The notes beneath the pieces were generated by a model that had not been told where the DNA came from, made no database searches, and saw only the letters and a program-made list of their open reading frames with translations. Both the position numbers and the translations under genes were made by a program. From NCBI GenBank assembly GCA_016717345.1, contig JADKFR010000006.1, positions 1-64,000 on the forward strand: a DNA stretch of 64,000 nt. The letters are read 5' to 3'. Shown here piece after piece: positions 1 through 7,124 of the stretch; the first letter of the stretch is position 1; the number at the start of each line of letters is the position of its first letter. This stretch comes from Propionibacteriaceae bacterium (GTDB taxonomy: Bacteria > Actinomycetota > Actinomycetes > Propionibacteriales > Propionibacteriaceae).

Positions 1-2
1 TT

Positions 3-548
3 CGATCGTTGCTGTTGCCCCTGATCCCCGAACTGGGCTACGTCGGGGCGCAGTCGGTGCCGGGCACCGAGCCGGGTGTCCTCGGAGTCGAGGCCGCCGG
101 CCGGCACCTCAACCTGGGCGTCATGGTCTGTTACGACGTTTCCTTCGACAGTTTCGCCTTCGACACGGTGCGCCACGGCGGTGAGATCCTGGTCGTCCAG
201 AGCAGCAACGCCATGTACCAGGGCACCGGCCAGATCTCGCAGCAGTTCGCGATCACCCGGGCACGTGCCGCCGAGTTGCGCCGGGAGATCCTGGTTGTCA
301 CCACCAGCGGGGTGTCCGGCCTGATCAGCGCGGACGGTTCCGTCGGCTACCAGGTCAACGACCCCCAAGCGGCCTCCGGCGTCGTCACCCTCCCGCGGAG
401 AACCGGGCTGACGCCGGCGATCTGGGCGGCGCCGGCCATCGAAGCAGCCATCGCCGCCGGGGCCCTCGGGTTGGTCGTCGTCGCCGCCGTCCGCACGCTG
501 CGAAGGCGGCGTCCGGCCGGTGCGATCTTGTCCAGTGCGGCAGAATAG
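3..548 (+). CDS. lnt: Apolipoprotein N-acyltransferase, C-terminal part
   Basis: The gene runs in from the left edge, so only about the last 180 residues are visible; the family is usually near 500. The visible part is the end of the nitrilase-type catalytic domain. It includes a VCYDVSFD stretch whose Cys matches the acyl-carrying nucleophile of Lnt, followed by a QSSNAMYQGTGQ segment and RARAAELRRE, as in actinobacterial Lnt. One last hydrophobic helix follows, then a basic RTLRRRRP tail. The enzyme N-acylates the terminal cysteine of lipoproteins in the membrane. The polyprenol-phosphate mannose synthase starts 40 bases downstream; in mycobacteria the two activities are fused in one protein, here they are separate genes. 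Confidence 0.88.
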   Translation, partial: RSLLLPLIPELGYVGAQSVPGTEPGVLGVEAAGRHLNLGVMVCYDVSFDSFAFDTVRHGGEILVVQSSNAMYQGTGQISQQFAITRARAAELRREILVVTTSGVSGLISADGSVGYQVNDPQAASGVVTLPRRTGLTPAIWAAPAIEAAIAAGALGLVVVAAVRTLRRRRPAGAILSSAAE

Positions 549-588
549 GGACGCTCAGCGCGAGCGCCCCCTCAGACCAGGAGATCTC

Positions 589-1512
589 ATGGCCGACCCG
601 GCTGTCAGCCTCGACCGCGTGTTGGTCATCGTCCCGACCTACAACGAGGCCGAGAACGTCCCGCCCATCGTGGCGAGGCTCCGAGCCGCGGTGCCCCAGG
701 CAGACATTCTGATCGCCGACGACAACTCGCCGGACGGGACGGGCGCCATCGCCGACGGGATCGCCGCCACAGACCCTCAGGTCCACGTCCTGCACCGCAA
801 GGGCAAGGAGGGGCTCGGCGCCGCCTATGTGGCTGGATTCACCTGGGGTCTCGACCGCGGCTACGACGTGCTGGTGGAACATGACGCGGACGGCTCCCAC
901 AAGCCCGAGCAGTTGCCGTTGCTGCTGGAGCGGCTGAAGACGGCCGACGTTGTCAAGGGGTCGCGCTGGGTCAAGGGCGGCCGGGTCGTGAACTGGTCGA
1001 AGTCCCGGGAGTTGCTGTCCCGCGGGGGGAACCTGTGGACCCGGCTGTGCCTGGGGATCCCGGTCAAGGACGTCACCGGCGGCTTCGCCGCCTGGCGGGC
1101 GGCCACCCTGCGCGGCATCGATCTCGGCGCGGTCGAGGCCGCCGGCTACGGTTTTCAGGTCGACCTGGCCTGGCGGGCGATCAAGAGCGGGTTCACGGTT
1201 GCTGAGGTTCCCATCGAGTTCTCCGATCGCACGATGGGGGACTCCAAGATGAGTTCGGCCATCGTGGTCGAAGCGATGCTGCTCACCACCCGGTGGGGGA
1301 TCAAGCACCGGCTCGGCCAGGCCCGGCAGGCCGCTGAGCAGGCGGGACTCACCAAGGAGAATCTGGACAAGGCCACCGAGTCCGCCGGTGAGGTGGCGAC
1401 GAAGACCGGACGCAGCCTGGGTGCCTGGGCGCAACGCTGCTCCGCGGCCGTGGCACGTGGGGCGGCAGCCGTCCGGGCCAGGCTCGGATCCTCCGACAAC
1501 CCGCGCTCGTGA
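589..1512 (+). CDS. ppm1: Polyprenol monophosphomannose synthase (GT2 family)
   Basis: A 307-residue family 2 glycosyltransferase of the dolichol-phosphate mannose synthase type. It starts with VLVIVPTYNEAENV, followed by IADDNSPDGTG near residue 45 and the metal-binding DAD at 99-101 in EHDADGSHKPEQ. The VTGGFAAWR and YGFQVDLAWRA motifs follow. It would transfer mannose from GDP-mannose to polyprenyl phosphate for lipoglycan or protein mannosylation on the outside of the cell. About 60 alanine- and arginine-rich residues trail the catalytic domain. The ATG at 589 has an AGGAG-like site just upstream; an earlier in-frame start at 520 would lie inside lnt and is unlikely. Confidence 0.9.
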   Translation: MADPAVSLDRVLVIVPTYNEAENVPPIVARLRAAVPQADILIADDNSPDGTGAIADGIAATDPQVHVLHRKGKEGLGAAYVAGFTWGLDRGYDVLVEHDADGSHKPEQLPLLLERLKTADVVKGSRWVKGGRVVNWSKSRELLSRGGNLWTRLCLGIPVKDVTGGFAAWRAATLRGIDLGAVEAAGYGFQVDLAWRAIKSGFTVAEVPIEFSDRTMGDSKMSSAIVVEAMLLTTRWGIKHRLGQARQAAEQAGLTKENLDKATESAGEVATKTGRSLGAWAQRCSAAVARGAAAVRARLGSSDNPRS

Positions 1513-2048
1513 GCGCCTCGCAAGCCGCGCAGCCTCGCGGCCGCTCACTCGTGACGGTGGCCCTCGTGGTCGCCTTCATCGTCGTCCCCATCGCCGAGGT
1601 CTGGCTCCTGACCACGGTCGGGCGCGCCATCGGAATCTGGCCGACACTGGGGATCCTGGTGGCCGAGGCCATTCTGGGAGCCTGGCTGATGCGCCGCGAG
1701 GGTGCCAGGGCGTGGGAGGCGCTGCAGGCGGCAGTCGCCGCCGGGCGGATGCCCACCGGTCATCTGGCGGACGCCGCCCTGGTGCTGGTGGGCGGGATCC
1801 TGCTGATGCTGCCGGGGTTCTTCACCGACATCCTCGGGGTGTTCTGCCTGCTGCCGCTGACGCGCCCGCTGGTCCGGCGTTTCCTCGGGTTCGTGGTGGC
1901 CAAGCAGGCGGCGAAGTCGGGCATCGACGTCAGCCTGATCCGGGCCCGGACGCAACCCGACACGATCATTCGGGGCGAGACCGTCCCCGACCCGGTGCCG
2001 TCAACCCCCGACGACAACGTCATCATCCGAGGCGAACTGGAGGGCTGA
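1509..2048 (+). CDS. fxsA: FxsA family membrane protein
   Basis: A 179-residue FxsA-family protein that starts with GTG inside the stop of ppm1 (GTGA overlap), so the two are probably translated together. Hydrophobic helices lie at about residues 16-36 and 41-60, followed by the family segment ADAALVLVGGILLMLPGFFTD and a further helix. The C-terminal 60 residues are polar. FxsA was named for suppression of phage F exclusion in E. coli; its normal role is not established. Placement behind lnt and ppm1 suggests an envelope role, which is inference only. Confidence 0.82.
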   Translation: MSASQAAQPRGRSLVTVALVVAFIVVPIAEVWLLTTVGRAIGIWPTLGILVAEAILGAWLMRREGARAWEALQAAVAAGRMPTGHLADAALVLVGGILLMLPGFFTDILGVFCLLPLTRPLVRRFLGFVVAKQAAKSGIDVSLIRARTQPDTIIRGETVPDPVPSTPDDNVIIRGELEG

Positions 2049-2051
2049 CCC

Positions 2052-2387
2052 CTAGGCCTCGGGGTTGCGCAGTTCGTCGAGGCGCTCGGCGAGCAGGTCT
2101 TCCAGCTCTTCGATCGAGCGTCGCTCACGGAGCATGTCCCAGTGGGTTCGTGGCGGCTTGGACGCTTTGACCTCGGGCACCACGCCGTCGGAGCGCCGAG
2201 CCACCTCGCCGCAGCGGGGGCACTCCCATTCCGTGGGAAGTTCGGCCTCCTCTGCGAACACGATGACGAAGTGATGCTCCTTGGGGCAGTCGAAGCCGAT
2301 CTCCTGGCGAGGGGCGAGCTCGATTCCCTGTCCGTCGGCGTGACTCTTCGAGCCGAGGCCCGATCCTCGTAGTGCGCGACCAGCCAT
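2052..2387 (-). CDS. rbpA: RNA polymerase-binding protein RbpA
   Basis: A 111-residue RbpA, the actinobacterial factor that binds the primary sigma factor and stabilises the promoter open complex. The N-terminal tail MAGRALRGSGLGSKS is the conserved core-interacting segment. A small zinc-type core has C34 and the CPRC pair at 56-59. The C-terminal helix (RTHWDMLRERRSIEELEDLL) is the sigma-interacting domain. A GAGGGAG ribosome site precedes the ATG. It is convergent with the fxsA-like gene, separated by 3 bases. Its presence supports an actinobacterial host. Confidence 0.95.
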   Translation of the reverse strand: MAGRALRGSGLGSKSHADGQGIELAPRQEIGFDCPKEHHFVIVFAEEAELPTEWECPRCGEVARRSDGVVPEVKASKPPRTHWDMLRERRSIEELEDLLAERLDELRNPEA

Positions 2388-2449
2388 CTGCGTCTCCCTC
2401 GCTCGTGCGTTCCTCGTTCACTGCCACGGTAGCCGCCACGGCCAACCGT

Positions 2450-3805
2450 TCACATCACCCGGGGCAACTCGTTCCCGGCGTCCAGGATTCCCTGCCGCAT
2501 GTTGACGCGGGTGAGCAGCAGGCCGCCGATGACGAAGAAGGCGACGAGCGCGACCAGGGCGAACCGGTACGACTGGGTGGCCTGGAAGACGAGACCGAAC
2601 GTCAGCGTCCCGAGCCAGCTGGTGCCCCGCTCCATGGCCTGGTAGAAGCTGAAGTACTCCGCTTCGCGGCCCTTCGGGACCAACTGGCTGTACATCGAAC
2701 GGGACAGCGCCTGGGTACCGCCCATCACCAGCCCGATGGCCGACCCCAGCACCAGCAGCCAGCCGAACACCCCTGGTGGCAGGAAGAACGCGACGACGAC
2801 CACGAGCAACCACATCACCAGGCCCAGCAGCACCGTCCGTTTCGCACCGAGCCGGCCGGCGAGCCGTCCGAACAGCAGGGCGCCACCGAAGGCGACGAAC
2901 TGGGTGAGCAGGAAGGCCGTCATCACCTGCGAGGTCGACAGTCCCAGCTCACCGGTGGCGAACAGGCTCGATTGGCTGATCACGGTCTGGATGCCATCGT
3001 TGAAGAACAGGTAGGCCACCAGGAACAATCCGGTGTTGGGGAACTGCCGCAGCCCCGCGAACGTGGCCGCCAGTTGGGCGAAGGGGCCCGCCGCGGTCAC
3101 GCCCGGACGGGCCACCGGCTCGCCCAGTCCGGCCCGGGGAAGCCTGCGCAGGCCGAACACCGGGATGAAGCTGAAGCCGGCCCACCACAGGCCCGCCGAC
3201 AGCAGGCTCAGCCGGATCGCCAGCGTGTAAGTGAGTCCAAAGCTCTCGTAGCTGCTCATCAGGACAAGGTTGAGCGCGAGCAGCAGGCCGCCGCCGAGGT
3301 ACCCGAAGGCCCATCCCCGACTGGAGATACGGTCGCGTTCGTCGGGTGTCGCGATGCGGCACAGGATGGAGTCGTACACCACGAAGGAGGCTCCCGCGCA
3401 GAGACTCGCGATCACCAGGAGCCAAGCCCCCAGAGCCCAGGTGTCACCCTGCAGCCAGAACATGGCCGTGGCTGCGGCCGCACCGCTCCACGCGAAACCA
3501 CCCAACCAGCGATGCGGTGCCGGCGAGCGGTCGACGACGGCCCCGATCAGGACGAGCAGGACGGCCGAGACCAGGGTGGCCACCGTCACCACGAAGGGCG
3601 CGACAGCCCCGGGCAGGACCGGCAGGAAGCCCAGGAGTTGGACGGGAGCGCCGCAGACCTCGCCGGAAGCCAGGTCGGGGCAGGCGGCCTGCGTGGCCAG
3701 CGCGGTCAGGTAGGGACCCATGATGACGGTGGACGTGGTGGTGATGAAGGCCGAATTCGCCCAGTCGTACCAGTACCAGGCCCGCTGCTGGCGGGTGCTC
3801 TTCAC
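2450..3805 (-). CDS. UMF1-family MFS transporter
   Basis: A 451-residue polytopic membrane protein. It opens with the motif RAWYWYDWANSAFITT, typical of the UMF1/Atg22-like branch of the major facilitator superfamily, and has about twelve hydrophobic helices. ATPDERDRISSRGWAFGYLGGG near the middle and GTQALSRSMYSQLVPKGREAEYFSFY late in the protein are also characteristic. The substrate is unknown. The GTG start overlaps the stop of the glycerophosphodiesterase gene (GTGA), with GAGGAG just before it, so the pair is probably coupled. Export or uptake of a glycerophosphodiester-related compound is a guess from this pairing. Confidence 0.85.
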   Translation of the reverse strand: MKSTRQQRAWYWYDWANSAFITTTSTVIMGPYLTALATQAACPDLASGEVCGAPVQLLGFLPVLPGAVAPFVVTVATLVSAVLLVLIGAVVDRSPAPHRWLGGFAWSGAAAATAMFWLQGDTWALGAWLLVIASLCAGASFVVYDSILCRIATPDERDRISSRGWAFGYLGGGLLLALNLVLMSSYESFGLTYTLAIRLSLLSAGLWWAGFSFIPVFGLRRLPRAGLGEPVARPGVTAAGPFAQLAATFAGLRQFPNTGLFLVAYLFFNDGIQTVISQSSLFATGELGLSTSQVMTAFLLTQFVAFGGALLFGRLAGRLGAKRTVLLGLVMWLLVVVVAFFLPPGVFGWLLVLGSAIGLVMGGTQALSRSMYSQLVPKGREAEYFSFYQAMERGTSWLGTLTFGLVFQATQSYRFALVALVAFFVIGGLLLTRVNMRQGILDAGNELPRVM

Positions 3806-4578
3806 GATGCCTCCTCCCAGAGTCCTCGTTCGGTGAGGACCAGCTTGAGGGCTTCAAGGTCGTCGGTCACCATTCCGTCCACGCCGAGGTCGATGAGTTC
3901 GCCCATTCGGATCGGATCGTTCACTGTCCAGGCGTGCACCCGCAGACCGCAGCGATGGGCGTGCCTGGTCAGCCGTCCGGTCACCAGGGGCAACCGGTCC
4001 CGCCAGAAGCGCAGCGGCACCTGCAGCACGTCCCCGGACACCCAGGGTGCGACCAGCCGCGGCACCGCGAGGAAGGACGCGATCGCCCGGTGACTCAGTC
4101 CGGTGGCCACCCGCCCGCCAGTGAGCCGCCGGAACTGCGTGATCCGTGGCGTCGAGAAGGAACTCACACAGACCCGGGCCTGGGCTCCGTGCCTCACCAG
4201 GCTGTCTGCCAGGGGCACCACCGCGCCGGGTGCCTTGAGGTCGAGGTTGAAGCGGGACCCGGGAAACTCCTCCAAGAGCTCGTCGAGCCGGGGGATCGTG
4301 TGGCCCCCAGCCAGGCGGACCCGGGAGAGTTCGCCGGCCGTCCATGCGGCGATCGGCCCGGAGGCGTCGCTGACACGGTCCAGGGATTCGTCATGGAAGG
4401 CGAAGAGCACCCCGTCGCGGCTGGCGTGCACGTCCGTCTCCAGGTAGCGATAGCCCAGGTGGACGGCCCGGGAGAAGGCTGCCAGGGTGTTCTCGGCTCC
4501 ACCGTCGGGCAGCTGCCCCCCGCGATGGGCCAAGGCCTGGAAGCGGGTGTCGAAGAAGGGACGCTCGGACCGGTTCAC
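3802..4578 (-). CDS. Glycerophosphodiester phosphodiesterase
   Basis: A 258-residue GDPD-family enzyme that would split glycerophosphodiesters into glycerol 3-phosphate and an alcohol. The catalytic pattern is clear: LAHRGG near the N-terminus, AENTLAAF, then YLETDVHASRDGVLFAFHDESLDR carrying the metal-binding Glu and Asp and the second His. FNLDLK and the C-terminal VHAWTVNDP and GVDGMVTDD complete the TIM barrel. No signal peptide is visible, so it is probably cytoplasmic. I chose the GTG at 4578, because longer in-frame starts would run across the divergent pdxY gene. It is the first gene of a two-gene unit with the MFS gene. Confidence 0.88.
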   Translation of the reverse strand: MNRSERPFFDTRFQALAHRGGQLPDGGAENTLAAFSRAVHLGYRYLETDVHASRDGVLFAFHDESLDRVSDASGPIAAWTAGELSRVRLAGGHTIPRLDELLEEFPGSRFNLDLKAPGAVVPLADSLVRHGAQARVCVSSFSTPRITQFRRLTGGRVATGLSHRAIASFLAVPRLVAPWVSGDVLQVPLRFWRDRLPLVTGRLTRHAHRCGLRVHAWTVNDPIRMGELIDLGVDGMVTDDLEALKLVLTERGLWEEAS

Positions 4579-4644
4579 CGGCCCCAGTATGGACTCCCGT
4601 CTCCGGATTCGCCCGCCCGTGGCGCGGCTGGCCACAATGGCGGG

Positions 4645-5502
4645 GTGACCACCATCTTGTCGATCCAATCGTCGGTCGCCTACGGGCACGTCGGGAACAG
4701 CGCGGCGACCTTTCCCCTCATGCGGCTGGGGATCCAGGTCTGGCCGGTGATGACCGTCCACTTCTCGAACCACACCGGTTACGGAGCCTGGCGGGGACCG
4801 CTACTCGCCGCCTCCGACGTCGCCGATGTCATCCGGGGCATCGACGAGCGCGGCGTCCTGGGCTCGGTCGACGCCGTCCTGTCCGGCTACCAGGGGGCGG
4901 AGTCGGTCGGCGCCGAAGTGCTCCGTTCGGTGGCGTTGGTGAAGCGGCGCAATCCGGCCGCGATCTACTGCTGCGATCCGGTCATGGGGGACATCGGCCG
5001 GGGCTTCTTCGTGCGTCCCGGGATCCCGGAGTTCATGCGCGACCAGGTCGTCCCGGCGGCCCAGATCGTGACCCCCAACCACTTCGAACTCGACTTCCTG
5101 ACCGGACGCCAGACGAGCTCATTGCCGGAGGTGCTGGCGGCCGCCGACGCCCTGAGGGGGATGGGACCCGACGTTGTGGTGGTCACCAGCGCCGTCATCG
5201 ACGGCACCGATCCGCAGACCCTGACCATGCTGGCGGTCTCGCACGAAGGGGCCTGGCAGGTGACCACCCCGCGCCTGGAACGGACGTTCACCGGCTCGGG
5301 CGATCTCACCACGGCCGTCTTCCTGGCCCAGTACCTGGGCAGCGGACGGGACCCGCGGGTGGCCCTGGGACGCACGGCCGACGTCGTCTACTCGGTGCTC
5401 AAGCACACCACCGATTCCGGCTCCAGCGAGTTGGCGCTGGTGGCCGCCCAGGAGCAGATCGTCGCCCCGTCCCATCATTTCGAGGTCAGCACTCTCCGCT
5501 GA
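4645..5502 (+). CDS. pdxY: Pyridoxal kinase (PdxY/PdxK type)
   Basis: A 285-residue ribokinase-fold enzyme that phosphorylates pyridoxal, a vitamin B6 salvage step. It begins TTILSIQSSVAYGHVGNSAA, the pyridoxal-kinase signature. VLSGYQG, YCCDPVMGD and the C-terminal FTGSGDLTTAVFLA anion-hole and catalytic-Asp motif follow. The GTG at 4645 places this motif at the very N-terminus, as in the family. It is divergent from the glycerophosphodiesterase gene and convergent with the HTH-MurA gene. PLP-dependent enzymes are frequent nearby (GcvP and four aminotransferases). Confidence 0.92.
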   Translation: MTTILSIQSSVAYGHVGNSAATFPLMRLGIQVWPVMTVHFSNHTGYGAWRGPLLAASDVADVIRGIDERGVLGSVDAVLSGYQGAESVGAEVLRSVALVKRRNPAAIYCCDPVMGDIGRGFFVRPGIPEFMRDQVVPAAQIVTPNHFELDFLTGRQTSSLPEVLAAADALRGMGPDVVVVTSAVIDGTDPQTLTMLAVSHEGAWQVTTPRLERTFTGSGDLTTAVFLAQYLGSGRDPRVALGRTADVVYSVLKHTTDSGSSELALVAAQEQIVAPSHHFEVSTLR

Positions 5503-5511
5503 GGCGGCGGA

Positions 5512-7038
5512 TCAGTCCTGGAACACCTCGATGCGGGCCCCCAGCGCGTTCAACCGGTTCGGCAGGTCCTCATAGCCTCGGTTGATGACGTAGACGTCGC
5601 GCAGCACGCTGGTGCCCCGGGCGGCCAGGGCCGCGAGCAGCAGGCAGACCGCGGGCCGCAGCGCCTGAGGGCACACGATCTCCTGACCCCGCCACCGCGT
5701 CGGCCCGTTGATGGAGATCCGGTGCGGGTCGAGCAGTTGCACGTCGGCCCCGAGCTTGTTCAGTTCGAGCAGGTGGATCGCCCGGTTCTCATACACCCAG
5801 TCGTGGATCAGCGTCCGCCCGTCCGCCGCGGCGGCGATCACGGCGAAGAACGGCAGGTTGTCGATGTTCAGTCCCGGGAAGGGGAGCGGGTGGATCTTGT
5901 CGGAGGAGGCGTGGAGTTCGGACGGCTTGACCGTGAGGTCGACCAGCCGGGTGCGGCCGTTGACGGCCGGGTATTCCGGCGAGAGTTCGAACTTCAGCCC
6001 CATCCCTTCCAGGATGGCCAATTCGATCTCGAGGAACTCGATCGGCGAGCGACGGATCGTCAGTTCCGACTTCGTGACGATCGCCGCTGTCAACAGGCTC
6101 ATCGCCTCGATCGGGTCCTCTGAGGGTGAGAACGTGATGTCCTCGTGAATGTGGTCGCGGCCGCGCACCTGCAGGGTGGTCGTCCCGATCCCGGTGATCT
6201 CCACCCCCAGTTCCTGAAGGAAGAAGCAGAGATCCTGGACCATGTAGTTCGAACTGGCATTGCGGATCGTGGTGAGGCCCGTCGACTGAGCCGCCGCCAT
6301 CAGGACGTTCTCGGTGACGGTGTCGCCACGCTCGGTGAGGGTGACGGAGCGACTGTCGCGGTGGTCTTCCACCACGCTGGCCTTGTAGTAGCCCTGGGTG
6401 GTCTTGACTTCCAGCCCGAACTGGCGCAGGGATTGCAGGTGTGGGGTCACCGTCCGGGCCCCGAGGTTGCAGCCGCCCGCGTAGGGCAGGTCGAAGTGCT
6501 CTTCGGTGTGCAGCAGCGGCCCGAGGAACATGATGATGGAGCGCGTCCGGCGGGCGGCCGCCACGTTCATGGTGTGCAGGGTGAGCACGTCCGGGCGCTC
6601 GATCACCAGGTCGGTCTTGTCGCTCGACCAGGTGGCGCTGACGCCGATGCTGGTCAGTACTTCGATGAGGCGGTTGACCTCCTCGATCTGGGCGATGCCG
6701 CGCAGGACCGTCCGGCCGTGGTTGATCAGCGCGGCGCACATCAGCGCGACGGCAGCGTTCTTGGACGACCGGACGTCGATCGCGCCCTGGAGGGTGGTGG
6801 GTCCCAGGATCCGGAAGTGGGTGGGCCCACCCGGCCCGGCACTGATGAGCGGGCGTTCCAGCGCGGCCGCGATCCGGTTGATCATTTCGAGGCTCAGGTT
6901 CTGGCCGCCGGATTCGATCCGGTGGATCGCGCTCTGGCTCGTGCCCAGCTCGCCGGCCAGCTGTTGCTGGGTCAGGCCTCGCTGTTTGCGCGCGTCGCGG
7001 ATGAGGGTGCCAATACTGGTCGGAAGAAGGTCAGCCAC
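5512..7038 (-). CDS. XRE helix-turn-helix domain fused to a MurA-type enolpyruvyl transferase
   Basis: 508 residues from the GTG at 7038. Residues 8-62 are an XRE HTH (GTLIRDARKQRGLTQQQLAG, then TSQSAIHRIESG). Residues 73-508 are a full MurA-type EPSP-synthase fold. MurA active-site positions appear retained: Lys in SSKNAA (K93), the PEP-binding Cys in AGGCNLGAR (C190), the Arg three on (R195), YENR (416-419), and an Arg in ALRPA (R461) matching the last active-site Arg. The end, VINRGYEDLPNRLNALGARIE, matches bona fide MurA. It could be an active UDP-GlcNAc enolpyruvyl transferase with a DNA-binding arm, or a regulator built on MurA. GTG and ATG starts at 7095 and 7056 are possible but would overlap the palindrome and promoter. 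Confidence 0.85.
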   Translation of the reverse strand: MADLLPTSIGTLIRDARKQRGLTQQQLAGELGTSQSAIHRIESGGQNLSLEMINRIAAALERPLISAGPGGPTHFRILGPTTLQGAIDVRSSKNAAVALMCAALINHGRTVLRGIAQIEEVNRLIEVLTSIGVSATWSSDKTDLVIERPDVLTLHTMNVAAARRTRSIIMFLGPLLHTEEHFDLPYAGGCNLGARTVTPHLQSLRQFGLEVKTTQGYYKASVVEDHRDSRSVTLTERGDTVTENVLMAAAQSTGLTTIRNASSNYMVQDLCFFLQELGVEITGIGTTTLQVRGRDHIHEDITFSPSEDPIEAMSLLTAAIVTKSELTIRRSPIEFLEIELAILEGMGLKFELSPEYPAVNGRTRLVDLTVKPSELHASSDKIHPLPFPGLNIDNLPFFAVIAAAADGRTLIHDWVYENRAIHLLELNKLGADVQLLDPHRISINGPTRWRGQEIVCPQALRPAVCLLLAALAARGTSVLRDVYVINRGYEDLPNRLNALGARIEVFQD

Positions 7039-7044
7039 CCGATG

Positions 7045-7050
7045 ACCATA
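7045..7050 (-). promoter_or_regulatory. Putative -10 box (TATGGT) of the HTH-MurA gene
   Basis: Read on the minus strand, TATGGT is followed by six bases and the GTG at 7038. The TANNNT-N6-GTG layout is typical of leaderless actinobacterial mRNAs and supports the chosen start. No convincing -35 is seen. The palindrome at 7051-7062 abuts the box on its upstream side. Confidence 0.45.
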
Positions 7051-7062
7051 TCTCATATGAGA
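7051..7062. promoter_or_regulatory. Palindromic operator candidate TCTCATATGAGA
   Basis: A perfect 12-base palindrome. It extends to about 20 bases (CATATCTCATATGAGAGATG) with one mismatched pair. It lies between the divergent HTH-MurA and lpdA genes, directly upstream of the presumed -10 of the HTH-MurA gene. The placement suits a dimeric HTH repressor acting on its own gene. Binding by the XRE domain is inference. Confidence 0.5.
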
Positions 7063-7111
7063 GATGATTTGCACATCCACGCGAGGACCTCCCACGCGGC
7101 AGCCGGTGTTC

Positions 7112-7117
7112 TACAGT
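7112..7117 (+). promoter_or_regulatory. Putative -10 box (TACAGT) of lpdA
   Basis: TACAGT lies seven bases before the lpdA ATG at 7125, with no Shine-Dalgarno sequence between them. This is the usual spacing for leaderless transcription in actinobacteria. No clear -35 is seen. Confidence 0.45.
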
Positions 7118-7124
7118 GTCGTGC

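Noticed and set aside
2372..4093. Open frame antisense to the MFS and phosphodiesterase genes
   Set aside because: A shadow of real genes on the other strand with no recognisable domain or ribosome site.
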